Origin: JBBDMX01 sp040878035
GTDB lineage: Bacteria > Planctomycetota > Phycisphaerae > Phycisphaerales > Phycisphaeraceae
Assembly (NCBI GenBank): GCA_040878035.1
Contig: JBBDMX010000047.1
Span: forward strand, 48,317 to 112,316
Direction: 5' to 3'
Length of the DNA stretch: 64,000 nucleotides
Shown: positions 36,038 through 45,828 of the stretch, piece after piece
How the letters are laid out: each line of letters begins with the position of its first letter
Position numbering within the stretch: position 1 is the stretch's first letter
Translations under genes and position numbers: made by a program
Notes under the pieces: model-generated
Told to the model about the DNA's origin: nothing
Database searches by the model: none
The model's input: only the letters and a program-made list of their open reading frames with translations

Positions 36038-38371
36038 TCAGCGTTCCAGCAACCACAGCACGCGCAGCAACTCCGCGACGCTCCAGGCCTGCGCCATCGT
36101 GCCTACTGGCCGGTGCGGCGGCTCGGCCTCGTGAATCTCATGGAGTTGGCCCAGCCCGCGGCCCAGCAGATCCTCCAGCAGCGGCGTCACCGCGGCGCGG
36201 GCGGCCTGGCGCGACTCGGCGCTGAAATCACCCGTGCGCAACACCGCCTCGGCATACGGTCCGATCAGCCAGGGCCAGATCGTCCCCTGGTGATATGCCT
36301 GGTCGCGCTGGAATTGCGGGCCGGTGTAGCGGCCGTGGTAGTGCCAGTCATCGCGGGGCAGCGTGCGCAGACCCACCGGCGTCAGCAGACGCGCGCGCAC
36401 CACGTCCAGCACCTGCAACTGCTTGGTGCGCGGCAGGGGCGAGGCAGGTAGCGACGCGGCGAAAATCTGATTGGGCCGAACCGACTGGTCCACGTGCTCC
36501 TGCCCCTGCTCGTCCGTGTAGACGTGATCGTTGAGGCACGACAGCGCGTCGTTCCAGAACACTTTGGCGAAGGAGCGGCGGATGCGGTCGGCCAGTTTGT
36601 CGTAATGGCCCGCCAGCGCGGCGTCGGCGCCGGGCGTCGTGCGGATCAGGTCCGCCAGGCCCACCAGGGCGGCATACCACAGGGCGTTGATTTCGACGGC
36701 CTTGCCCGGCCGGGGCGTGAATACGACACCGCTGGTCGCCGCGTCCATCCAAGTCAGTTGCGTGGTGGGCGAGCCGGCGGTGATCAGGCCGTCGCCCGCC
36801 ATGCGGATGCCGTTGTGCGTGCCCTTGATGTAGGCGTCCATGATCCTGGTGCAGGCGTCGCCCAGCCAGTCGCCCCAGCACGCCGCGTCGCCGCTTTGCC
36901 GCACGTACTCCAGGGCCGCGCGAATAAACCACAGGCTGGCGTCCACCGTGTTGTAGTGCGCCGCTTTGTCGTCGTAGTCGTCAAAACGGTTGGGCACCAG
37001 GCCGTCCTGGATCGAGTCGGCATAGAGCTTGAGCGTGTCCCGCGCATCGTCATATCGCCCGGTGCAGAGCAAAAGCCCAGGCAAGGCGATAAACGTGTCG
37101 CGCCCCCAGTCGGCAAACCACGGATACCCCGCGGTGATGGTCTTCAGCTCGCGATGGCGAATGGTGCGGTCGATGACAAAGTCGTCGGCGGCGATGGCCA
37201 GGGCGAGGGGAATTTCGGATTTTGGATTTCGAATTTCGGATTTTGAAGGCACGGACGAGTGTGGCGATTCGGCGGCGCTGATTCTCAAATCCGCAATCCG
37301 CAATCCGAAATCCGAAATCGCCTGCACCAGCGGCCGCAACTGCCGCGCGCGATCGTCGATCTCCCATCCGTGCGGGTCGGCGGGGCGATCGCCCAAAGCG
37401 ACGGAGAAGCGTACTTCCTGTTCCTTGCCGGGGGTGATGGGCAGTTCAAACGTGCCGGGGACGAAGTAGTCTTCCTGGGCTTCCTGGCCGCGCTCGGCGT
37501 CCTGGCCGTAGTAGACGTTGTACCACCAGGGCGACTCCGCCAGCCGCCAGGCGCCGCCGCAGGTGAGCATCAGCGTCAGGTCGCCGCGGCGGATGCGCAC
37601 GTGGCCGTCAACCTGGTCCACGCGGTAGGGCAGGCCCGCATCGTGCCGCGCCAGGCTGTGAAAATCGCGCAGCGCCAGCATCGGCGACAGGCGCAGCGAC
37701 GCGGCGTGGCTGTTGGAGGGCACCATGACGCGGTAGCGCAGCGTCGCGGCCTGTTCCTTCCAGTGCAGGTACAGCTCGCGGGTCAGGCGGATCTCGCCCC
37801 AGGTGTACGCCCAGCTCGCAAAGAGCCCTTTGGCGAACTGGCGCAGCATCTCGTGGCCGGCGGGATGGAATACATCGCCCCGGTCGCCGTGGAACTGCAT
37901 GGTGCTGAACTCGAGCATTTGGCTGGGCTGGTGGTCCCAGGGCTGGGCGCCGTCGCCGCTTTCGCCGGCGTTTCCGGGGGCGGTGAGCACGATCTGCTCG
38001 AGCATCTGGTTGAGCGCCACCACGCGGCTGACGGGCGGATGCGCCGCGGCGATCAGCAGGCCGTGATACCGCCGCGTGTTGATCCCCGGCAGCGTGCCCA
38101 TGCTGTAGGCGCCGGTGCCGTTGGTCAGCAGCCACTCTCGGCCCCAGTGGGTCATGGCCGGCGCCTTGGGCGTAAGCGTGACGTGATGCGTCAGCCAGGG
38201 CGAGTCGTTCTGGGGCGGCAGGTGCGCCGCGCCCGGTGCGGCAGCCGCAGCGCCGTCATGCGAATTCCGGGGGTGCGGGGCGGGTGGCGAATCAGCGGGC
38301 TTGGCCGGCGCCTTGCTGGCGGGGCGTGACGGGGTGGTGGTGGTCGTTGTCTTTGAGGTGCGTTTGCCCAC
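36038..38371 (-). CDS. Glycogen debranching enzyme (amylo-alpha-1,6-glucosidase type)
   Basis: A 777-residue cytoplasmic enzyme. The first 50 residues are Thr/Pro/Ala-rich. The N-terminal domain carries WLLTNGTGAYSMGTLPGINT and RRYHGLLIAAA, the bacterial debranching signature. The catalytic GH133-like (alpha/alpha)6 domain has GYPWFADWGRDTFIALPGLL, then NRFDDYDDKAAHYNTVDASL, with Asp/Glu typical of the family, and ends QFQRDQAYHQGTIWPWLIGP. Between the two domains a heptad repeat (37211-37320) adds about 36 residues (SDFGLRIADLRIS, then SKSEIRNPKSEIP). It removes alpha-1,6 branches from glycogen. It lies among envelope genes rather than with other glycogen genes. Confidence 0.9.
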   Translation of the reverse strand: MGKRTSKTTTTTTPSRPASKAPAKPADSPPAPHPRNSHDGAAAAAPGAAHLPPQNDSPWLTHHVTLTPKAPAMTHWGREWLLTNGTGAYSMGTLPGINTRRYHGLLIAAAHPPVSRVVALNQMLEQIVLTAPGNAGESGDGAQPWDHQPSQMLEFSTMQFHGDRGDVFHPAGHEMLRQFAKGLFASWAYTWGEIRLTRELYLHWKEQAATLRYRVMVPSNSHAASLRLSPMLALRDFHSLARHDAGLPYRVDQVDGHVRIRRGDLTLMLTCGGAWRLAESPWWYNVYYGQDAERGQEAQEDYFVPGTFELPITPGKEQEVRFSVALGDRPADPHGWEIDDRARQLRPLVQAISDFGLRIADLRISAAESPHSSVPSKSEIRNPKSEIPLALAIAADDFVIDRTIRHRELKTITAGYPWFADWGRDTFIALPGLLLCTGRYDDARDTLKLYADSIQDGLVPNRFDDYDDKAAHYNTVDASLWFIRAALEYVRQSGDAACWGDWLGDACTRIMDAYIKGTHNGIRMAGDGLITAGSPTTQLTWMDAATSGVVFTPRPGKAVEINALWYAALVGLADLIRTTPGADAALAGHYDKLADRIRRSFAKVFWNDALSCLNDHVYTDEQGQEHVDQSVRPNQIFAASLPASPLPRTKQLQVLDVVRARLLTPVGLRTLPRDDWHYHGRYTGPQFQRDQAYHQGTIWPWLIGPYAEAVLRTGDFSAESRQAARAAVTPLLEDLLGRGLGQLHEIHEAEPPHRPVGTMAQAWSVAELLRVLWLLER
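37211..37320. repeat. TTTCGGA/AAATCCG heptad element inside the debranching gene
   Basis: Left arm at 37211-37246: five heptads (TTTCGGA, TTTTGGA, TTTCGAA, TTTCGGA, TTTTGAA). Right arm at 37285-37320: AATCCGC, AATCCGC, AATCCGA, AATCCGA. The arms are inverted, the spacer is 38 bp, and the whole is read in frame. Confidence 0.95.
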
Positions 38372-38438
38372 GAGTTACGGATCCTTCTTGACCCCAATGC
38401 AGTCTAACCGATGCGGCGGCGTGACGGAATCTGCCCGA

Positions 38439-38486
38439 CCTCACCCCCGGCCTTACCCCCGGCCTTACCCCCGGCCTCCCCCCCGG
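38439..38486. repeat. 12-bp tandem repeat, four copies
   Basis: CCTTACCCCCGG and close variants occur four times in a row at 38439-38486 between the debranching gene and mraY. Confidence 0.9.
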
Positions 38487-38523
38487 CCTCGGAGGGACGC
38501 TGCGCGTCACCCGCCAAACAGGG

Positions 38524-39753
38524 CTACCTGACCTTGATCGTCGCCAGCGCCAGCGCCGCCAGCACCACGGTGATGATCCAGAAGCGCACCACGACCTGAT
38601 TCTCGGTCCAGCCCGACAGATGGAAGTGGTGATGCACCGGCGCGCACTTGAGCAGTCGTCTGCCCCCGCCGGGCTGCTTCTTGGTGGCCTTGAAGAAGCC
38701 CACTTGGACCATGACGGACAGCGCCTCGGCGACGAACACGCCGCCGATGATCAGGAGCAGAAACTCCTGCCGCACGACCACGGCGATGTAGCCGATCAAG
38801 CCGCCCAGGGTGAGCGACCCGGTGTCGCCCATGAAGACCTGCGCGGGATGACAGTTGAACCAGAGGAACCCCAGGCACGAGCCGACCATGGCCCCGGCGA
38901 CGATCGCCAGTTCATCGCTCTCGGGGATGTACGGCACCAGGAGAAACTTGGAGCGCATCTCCTCGCCGGCGATCAGTGCCAGGATCATGAAGGCGAAGGC
39001 GACGATCGCCATAATCCCGCTGGCCAGTCCGTCCATCCCGTCGGTGAGGTTCACCGCGTTGGACGAGCCGGTGATCACAAGCACGGTCAGGACGACAAAG
39101 GCGCCGGCGCCCAGGGTCAGGAACTTGACCAGCATTTCCGACGGCACATAGGTGCCCAGCGACGGGTCCCACGACCAGGTCTTGATGAAGGGGAGATTGA
39201 GGGCGTGGCTCATCTGGTTTAAGTGATGCGGATCGGCTTCGAGCTTGTGGGCGCCGTGGCTGTGGATGAACAGGCCCAGGATCACCGCCAGGCCCAGTTG
39301 GAAGAGCAGCTTCTCCCAGGTGTAGAGTCCTTCGCGTGAGCCGGGCTTGCGGCGGGCGCTGGTGAGCTTGAGCCAGTCGTCGAATCCGCCCAGCACCGCC
39401 AGCCAGATCATGCACAAGAGCGCCATCTGCACGTAGAAGTTGCCGATGTCCGCCAGCAGGAGGGTGCAGAAGAGCACGGCCCCGCAGATGAGGATGCCGC
39501 CCATGGTGGGCGTGTTGCGTTTGCCGGCGGTCAACTCGTTGAGCGTCTGGTTGTAGAACTCGGGGTTGTCGCCGATCTTCAGGGCGATCAGGCGGCGAAT
39601 GACGCGCGGGCCCAGCACGACGACGAAGGCGAAGGACAGGACGATGGAGAGCACGGCGCGGAAGTCGATGTACTGCGTGAGCAGGCGCACCAGCCATTCC
39701 ATGTGCAGGCGGGCGAGCAGTTCTCGGAAATAATCGGCCAGGACGTAGAGCAT
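38524..39753 (-). CDS. mraY: Phospho-N-acetylmuramoyl-pentapeptide-transferase
   Basis: A 409-residue membrane enzyme with about ten helices that moves phospho-MurNAc-pentapeptide from UDP to undecaprenyl phosphate, giving lipid I. Motifs: GKRNTPTMGGILICGAV near residue 80, DDWLKLT, SNAVNLTDGMDGLASG, HPAQVFMGDTGSLTLGG with the catalytic Asp, and the HHHFHLSGW loop near the end. It is about 50 residues longer than the E. coli enzyme, mainly at the N-terminus and in the first periplasmic loop. It starts 6 bp after the murF stop, in the order murE-murF-mraY of the usual dcw cluster. Confidence 0.96.
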   Translation of the reverse strand: MLYVLADYFRELLARLHMEWLVRLLTQYIDFRAVLSIVLSFAFVVVLGPRVIRRLIALKIGDNPEFYNQTLNELTAGKRNTPTMGGILICGAVLFCTLLLADIGNFYVQMALLCMIWLAVLGGFDDWLKLTSARRKPGSREGLYTWEKLLFQLGLAVILGLFIHSHGAHKLEADPHHLNQMSHALNLPFIKTWSWDPSLGTYVPSEMLVKFLTLGAGAFVVLTVLVITGSSNAVNLTDGMDGLASGIMAIVAFAFMILALIAGEEMRSKFLLVPYIPESDELAIVAGAMVGSCLGFLWFNCHPAQVFMGDTGSLTLGGLIGYIAVVVRQEFLLLIIGGVFVAEALSVMVQVGFFKATKKQPGGGRRLLKCAPVHHHFHLSGWTENQVVVRFWIITVVLAALALATIKVR

Positions 39754-39759
39754 TGCAGG

Positions 39760-41475
39760 CTATTTCGGATTTCGAGTTTCGGATTTCGGATTTGAGTGGC
39801 AGCAGACGGCGGGTTGTGGGAAATCCGAAATTCGAAGTTCGCAATTCGAAACTCGCGTTTCCATCGCGGGGATCAACCGCTCCAGCGCCATGCCGCGCGA
39901 GGCTTTGAGCAGGACCACGTCGCCGCCCTGGAGCAAGGCGGCGATGCGCTGCGGCAGGTCGTCAGTCCATTGGGCAAAAGTGTGGATGCGTTGCGGCGGC
40001 CAGTGGCGGGACAGCGCTTCGGCGGTGTAGAGCGACAGCGGGCCGATGAGGATCGCCTTGTCGATGCCGCCGGCGAGTGCGGCCAGTGCCTGTCCCACCT
40101 TGCGATGCAGGTCCGGAGCATGCTGGCCCAGTTCGCGCATGTCGCCAAGGATCGCGATGCGTCGGCCTCCAGCCCCCTCTCCCTTCTGAGGGAGAGTGCT
40201 GGGGTGAGGGTGCACATGAATGGGTGCGGCCAGCAACTCACTCTCTAATCCTGCGACCTTTGCGGCGGATTCGTGCTGGGCTACGCCGTCACCCTCACCC
40301 GGCCTCGCCAAGCCTCGGCCACCCTCTCCCTCAGAAGGGAGAGGGAACGACGCCAACGTCCGCAAGGCCGCGATCACCGAATCCGGATTGGCGTTATACG
40401 CATCATTGATCAACACCAATTGCCGATGCGGCGCAGCATCCGCGGGTATTCGCGAAACCTCCATGCGCATGCCTACGCACATGACGTTTGCCAGCGCCGC
40501 GATGGCCTCGCTCATCGGCACGCCCATCCACCGTCCCACCGCCAGCGCGGCTGCGGCATTGAGTGCATTGTGGTCGCCGGGGAATGACAACTGGACCTGT
40601 GTGGGCTGGCCTTGCCCATCCGCGAGTGAGAACGACACCCCGGTGGCGTCGCTCTGCACGTCACCAATGGCCAGATCGTCGCCGGGTGACTGGCCGAACG
40701 TGATTTGCTTCACGCCTGCCGGCAAGCGGGCGAGATGCGGCGCCAGCAGAGCGACCGTGGCGGCGTCGCCGGGCAGCATCATCGCGCCATCCGCGGCGAC
40801 ATGCGGCAGGATCGCAGTCTCCTCCGCGGCCACCCCTTCGAGCGTGCCGAAGAATTCCATGTGCTCGTGGCCAATACTGGTGAGCACCACGGCGTCGGGC
40901 CGCACGATTTTCGCCAGGGCCTCGATCTCGCCGGGATGGTTGGTGCCGACCTCGACGACGACGAAGGCATCCGCCGTGTCGCCCAACGAGGCACCCAGCA
41001 GCGTCAACGGTACGCCGATGTGGTTGTTGAAGCTCTTGGGCGATTGCGTGCCGCGATAGCGCGCCGACAGCACGGCGTGAATCAGGTGTCGCGTGGTGGT
41101 CTTGCCGTTGGAGCCGACGACGGCGATGACCTTCGTGCCGCGCTGGCGCAAGTCATTGCGATAGGCCGCGGCAAGCTGCTGCAATGCCGCCAGCGTATCG
41201 GGAACCAGCAGCGTGGGGATTTTCGATTGGGCGGCTCCTGTCGCTGAATTGGCAACCGGCTTTGAAACCACCAGCATCCCAGCTCCCGCCGCTCGCGCCT
41301 GCGACACGTGATCGTGTCCATCGAATTTGTCGCCGCGCAGGGCGAGAAATATCTGGCCGCGTTGGATGGCGCGACTATCGGTGCTCAAACCACGCAAGTT
41401 GGGCGACACTTCCGTGGGCGGCACGAGCCAACGACCCTGGGTGACATGCTGAAGATTGTGTGGTGACCAGAACAT
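39760..41475 (-). CDS. murF: UDP-N-acetylmuramoyl-tripeptide--D-alanyl-D-alanine ligase with repeat-derived insert
   Basis: A 571-residue ligase, about 110 residues longer than usual. N-terminal DSRAIQRGQIFLALRGDKFD, the ATP loop VVGSNGKTTTRHLI, then VVVEVGTNHPGEI, GDHNALNAAAALAVG and NDAYNANPDSVIAALRTLA are all normal. Then about 60 extra residues (40172-40346 repeat; FPLPSEGEGGRG, then HPHPSTLPQKGEGAG) occur before the conserved RRIAILGDMRELG. The last 30 residues (ETRVSNCELRISDF and on) also come from a repeat, which supplies the stop. The enzyme adds D-Ala-D-Ala to the UDP-MurNAc tripeptide. The core is intact, so it is probably functional. Confidence 0.95.
   Translation of the reverse strand: MFWSPHNLQHVTQGRWLVPPTEVSPNLRGLSTDSRAIQRGQIFLALRGDKFDGHDHVSQARAAGAGMLVVSKPVANSATGAAQSKIPTLLVPDTLAALQQLAAAYRNDLRQRGTKVIAVVGSNGKTTTRHLIHAVLSARYRGTQSPKSFNNHIGVPLTLLGASLGDTADAFVVVEVGTNHPGEIEALAKIVRPDAVVLTSIGHEHMEFFGTLEGVAAEETAILPHVAADGAMMLPGDAATVALLAPHLARLPAGVKQITFGQSPGDDLAIGDVQSDATGVSFSLADGQGQPTQVQLSFPGDHNALNAAAALAVGRWMGVPMSEAIAALANVMCVGMRMEVSRIPADAAPHRQLVLINDAYNANPDSVIAALRTLASFPLPSEGEGGRGLARPGEGDGVAQHESAAKVAGLESELLAAPIHVHPHPSTLPQKGEGAGGRRIAILGDMRELGQHAPDLHRKVGQALAALAGGIDKAILIGPLSLYTAEALSRHWPPQRIHTFAQWTDDLPQRIAALLQGGDVVLLKASRGMALERLIPAMETRVSNCELRISDFPQPAVCCHSNPKSETRNPK
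39762..39855. repeat. TTTCGGA heptad element at the murF C-terminus
   Basis: Left arm at 39762-39794, right arm at 39820-39855 (AAATCCGAAATTCGAAGTTC and on), inverted. It encodes the last 30 residues of MurF and its TAG stop at 39760-39762, and ends 8 bp from the mraY start. Confidence 0.92.
40172..40346. repeat. CTCTCCCTTCTGAGGGAG element inside murF
   Basis: Arms at 40172-40215 and 40290-40346 are inverted copies of the same element as at 5420-5552, with a 75-bp spacer. The whole 175 bp is read in frame without a stop. Confidence 0.95.
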
Positions 41476-41498
41476 GGGAACTACTGATTTCTGTTTTT

Positions 41499-41636
41499 CT
41501 CAATTAGCGAAGCGCTGTGGAAGCCGTCTGATTTAGCGAAGCGTTGCTGGACCGTTTGATTTCTGATCTTCCTATAGCCGCTTGCGGCTTCGCATCCGAT
41601 TTCCAAATCAGACGGCTTCAACAGCGCTTCGCTAAA

Positions 41637-41638
<2 letters not shown>
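41499..41638. repeat. Compound inverted repeat between murE and murF
   Basis: Arms 41499-41533 (TTAGCGAAGCGCTGTGGAAG, then CCGTCTGATTT) and 41605-41638 (AAATCAGACGGCTTCAACAG, then CGCTTCGCTAA) are inverted. Half of an AGCCGCTTGCGGCTTCGC unit lies in the loop (41576-41594). The murE stop codon at 41637-41639 falls at its edge. Confidence 0.88.
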
Positions 41639-43379
<1,741 letters not shown>

Positions 43380-43580
43380 GGCAAAATCCACGCGGCTTTC
43401 AGCGCTACGACGACTGATATTATCGGCCTGATCCGGCCGCAGGGGCGAGAAAGCGATGAATTGGCGGCTTTATCGGCCGGCGATCCAAGCAGCGGGCCGT
43501 TTTCGCCGATGCATGGAGTGTTTACCCCCTGCTTTGCCCCGCCCGTCCGGCGGCGCGCTTTAGGGCCTCCACAGTCGCCT

Positions 43581-44057
43581 ATGAGCCAGCCCAACCAACC
43601 GATCGCCTCCGTGCGTCTGCGCCAGCAGGATCAGTCACGCCTGCTGGAGCAGATGAGTCAGACCCCAAGCGAGCCCCAGCAGGCCAATCGCCGCGGAGCG
43701 CGCTTTGAATACTCGGGTCAGATCATCGTCTCGGTCACGCATCCTAATAAGGCTCAGGCCACGTTCGTGGTCCCGCCGCGGAACCTAAGCGCCCACGGCC
43801 TGGCGTTCCTGCACGGCAGCTACATCTACCCCGGCTGCCGCTGCGAACTCATCCTCCCGCGCCTGGATCGCAAGGGCCAGAAGGTGGCGGGCACGGTGCG
43901 CGGCTGCCGGCATATCAACGGCACCATCCATGAGGTCGCCGTCATCTTCGACCAGCCGGTGCAGACCGAGAACTTCGTCAACCGGCACGCGGACGACATC
44001 GACGCGCCGCCGCCGGAGGACACGGCGAAGGATTTGGCCGCGGATGAACGCGGATGA
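43581..44057 (+). CDS. PilZ domain protein
   Basis: A 158-residue protein with a single PilZ domain, a cyclic-di-GMP receptor. The first binding motif is seen as RRGARFEYSG and the second as NLSAHGLAFLHG ([DN]xSxxG); GTIHEVAVIFDQPV is the final strand. The N-terminal 40 residues are Gln/Ser-rich. The C-terminus (KDLAADERG and stop) is supplied by a GCGGATGAAC repeat. Divergent from murE by 201 bp. The target is unknown; PilZ proteins often control motility, surface polysaccharide or enzymes in response to c-di-GMP. Confidence 0.85.
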   Translation: MSQPNQPIASVRLRQQDQSRLLEQMSQTPSEPQQANRRGARFEYSGQIIVSVTHPNKAQATFVVPPRNLSAHGLAFLHGSYIYPGCRCELILPRLDRKGQKVAGTVRGCRHINGTIHEVAVIFDQPVQTENFVNRHADDIDAPPPEDTAKDLAADERG

Positions 44058-44221
44058 ACGCGGATTGGGAAAAACCGGGAAATCAGGAAAGCAGAAAATT
44101 CAGGAAATCAGACGAGACGAACGGGACTGTTGTGCTTCCGTTCTTCTGCGTTTTCTGCCGTTTCTCGTTTTCTGTATTTCCTTCCCCAGCCGCGTCTACC
44201 CGCGTTCATCCGCGGCAAACG
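44033..44221. repeat. Nested repeat, GCGGATGAAC outside and heptads inside
   Basis: Outer: three GCGGATGAAC-type units (44038-44066) against CGCGTCTACCCGCGTTCATC at 44191-44210. Inner: GGGAAATCAGGAAAGCAGAA at 44088-44107 against TTCTGCGTTTTCTGCCGTTT at 44144-44163. It joins the PilZ stop codon to the convergent small gene at 44232. Confidence 0.85.
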
Positions 44222-44231
44222 CCTTTCGCGC

Positions 44232-44429
44232 TCATGCGGCCTGTCCGGTGACCACCGCATGGGTGTCACCCTGGCGGACCCAGATACTGCCCCGACCGCG
44301 GTGACCGTGCACCTGCGTCAGACGCTGGAGGTAACTGTGCAACTCCTGTTCGCCGAAGTTGTCCAGGAAGTCGCGAATGGCACTGCGGTTGATGCGAACG
44401 ATCTGGTCGATCACTTGCTCTTTGCTCAT
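44232..44429 (-). CDS. Small conserved protein of unknown function (65 residues)
   Basis: From the ATG at 44429: MSKEQVIDQIVRINRSAIRD, then FLDNFGEQELHSYLQRLTQV. It is a short, soluble, mainly helical protein without Cys. The pattern Q-I-x-R-I/L-N-R-S-A-x-x-D/E-F-L resembles small planctomycete proteins I have seen without assigned function. The end (GSIWVRQGDTHAVVTG) is beta-like. It is convergent with the PilZ gene. A GGGTCCG heptad array sits directly upstream of its start (44439-44486), where its promoter should be; the reading frame is also open through that array, giving a less likely 90-residue form. Confidence 0.65.
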   Translation of the reverse strand: MSKEQVIDQIVRINRSAIRDFLDNFGEQELHSYLQRLTQVHGHRGRGSIWVRQGDTHAVVTGQAA

Positions 44430-44438
44430 GGCAGGCTC

Positions 44439-44486
44439 CAGGGTTCGGGCTCTGGGGGTCCGGGGTCCGGGGTCCGGGGTCCGGGT
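44439..44486. repeat. GGGTCCG heptad array
   Basis: Four exact GGGTCCG units and two variants in tandem (GGGTTCG, GCTCTGG, then GGGTCCG units at about 44456-44483), 10 bp upstream of the small gene. Confidence 0.9.
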
Positions 44487-44603
44487 GAAGATGGCCGCGG
44501 CCAAAAAACGTCACGCCGCGCGCGCCGCGGCTGTTTTGCATCGGCGGCCCCCACACCTCACCATGAGCCCCCGGAGCTCCTCTTCTGTTATCGGAATGGG
44601 AGG

Positions 44604-44701
44604 AAAAAGTGATAAGTATAAAGTGCAAAGTGAAAAGTCAGGGCAATGCTGCGTGCTTTTCCTCCCCCTCTTCACTTTCTACTTTCTACTTCTCACTTGC
44701 C
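44604..44701. repeat. AAAGTGC/ACTTTCT heptad element at the glutathione peroxidase C-terminus
   Basis: Left arm at 44606-44640 (AAGTATAAAGTGCAAAGTGA and on), right arm at 44671-44700 (TTCACTTTCTACTTTCTACT and on). It supplies the last residues ASEK and the TAG stop at 44686-44688 of the gene. Confidence 0.92.
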
Positions 44702-45492
44702 AGTGCCGCCTCCACCGCCGCCACGACCTTCGCGTCGTCCGGCTTGACCTTGGGGCGGAAACGCTGCACCAAGTTCCCCTGGCGGTCCAACAGGAACTTC
44801 TCGAAATTCCACTGCACATCCCCGGTTTCCCCCCCGGATTTACCCATCGGCTCTGACGCCGCGATCAGCGCCTTGTACAGGTCGCAGGTGTCCTCTCCCT
44901 TCACGCTCACCTTGCCCAGCATCGGGAACGTCACATCGTATTTGCTCGTGCAGAATTGGAGGATTTGCTCGTTGCTGCCGGGCTCCTGTCCGCCGAAGTT
45001 ATTCGCCGGTACGCCGATGACCACCAGGCCGCGGTCCTTGTACTTCTCATAGAGGGCCTCGAGTCCGCCATACTGCGGCGTCAATCCGCACTTGCTCGCC
45101 ACGTTCACGAACAAGACCACCTTGCCGCGGTACTGCGACAGGTCCACCGGCTGACCGGCGATGTCCTGCATGGTGAACGCCAGCAGCGGCGCAGCGGGGG
45201 GAGCGGGGGGAACCGCGGGAATTGTGGGCGACGAAGCCGAAGCGGCGGGCTGGGGCATGGTGGACTCCGTAAGGGGGGTATCCGCCGGGGGCGACTGGGT
45301 CATCATCTCGCCCTCGTCTTTCGGGGCCGTGCAACAGGCACACACGCGCTTCTCCGCCGCCGATGCCGATGCCGAGGTCGAATCCGCATCATTCCGCGGC
45401 GCCGCGGAGGCACTTGCGGTGGCGGCCTGCTTCTGGCAGCCGGCCAACCCGATCATCGCGACGGCCAACAACATCATGGCGAACTTGGGCAT
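44686..45492 (-). CDS. Glutathione peroxidase family lipoprotein
   Basis: A 268-residue protein with a lipoprotein signal (MMLLAVAMIGLAGCQ, Cys19). A low-complexity linker of about 80 residues includes an odd CACC group (Cys51, 53, 54). The peroxidase domain starts at about 104: FTMQDIAGQPVDLSQYRGKV, VNVASKCGLTPQYGGLEALY with peroxidatic Cys135 (not selenocysteine), GVPANNFGGQEPG with the conserved Gln, and VQWNFEKFLLDRQG. It should reduce peroxides at the outer face of a membrane, probably with thioredoxin rather than glutathione, as bacterial Cys forms do. The stop lies in a heptad repeat. A single gene. Confidence 0.9.
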   Translation of the reverse strand: MPKFAMMLLAVAMIGLAGCQKQAATASASAAPRNDADSTSASASAAEKRVCACCTAPKDEGEMMTQSPPADTPLTESTMPQPAASASSPTIPAVPPAPPAAPLLAFTMQDIAGQPVDLSQYRGKVVLFVNVASKCGLTPQYGGLEALYEKYKDRGLVVIGVPANNFGGQEPGSNEQILQFCTSKYDVTFPMLGKVSVKGEDTCDLYKALIAASEPMGKSGGETGDVQWNFEKFLLDRQGNLVQRFRPKVKPDDAKVVAAVEAALASEK

Positions 45493-45828
45493 GCGAAAGC
45501 TCCGTGTGAATGCCAACCCAACCGCGGCTAACCGGCTTTTATTCGTTCTAGTGTAGCCCACCTGCCGGGGGCGGGGGCGGATGACCGACGGCTTCACCAC
45601 GCCTGCGAACGCCCCCCGCCCCGGGGCCGAAACGGCCCGGCTCGCTGGAGTCGTGAAGCAGTATATGCACCCCGGCCGGCGCAATACCCGGGCCGGCACA
45701 AGGAATATGGCCGAGCCGCTTGCGGCTGGTGATTGAGAGTCAGGCATTGGGAAGGGCGCGGCGCCGGCCGAAGCAGGCCGGGCCGAATGCGGAAGCTCCG
45801 CCGCAGCGGGCACCGCCAACCCGCGCGA
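45493..45828. other. Intergenic, no gene recognised
   Basis: 336 bp between two minus-strand genes. It holds GC-rich palindromes (CGGGGCCGAAACGGCCCGG near 45620 and CCGGGCCGGC near 45690) and half of an AGCCGCTTGCGGCT repeat unit at 45714-45728. No convincing open frame, tRNA or terminator. Confidence 0.6.

Noticed and set aside
44430..44504. N-terminal extension of the 65-residue protein (reading TPDPGPRTPRARTLEP)
   Set aside because: It is only the translation of the GGGTCCG heptad array; the ATG at 44429 begins the conserved part.
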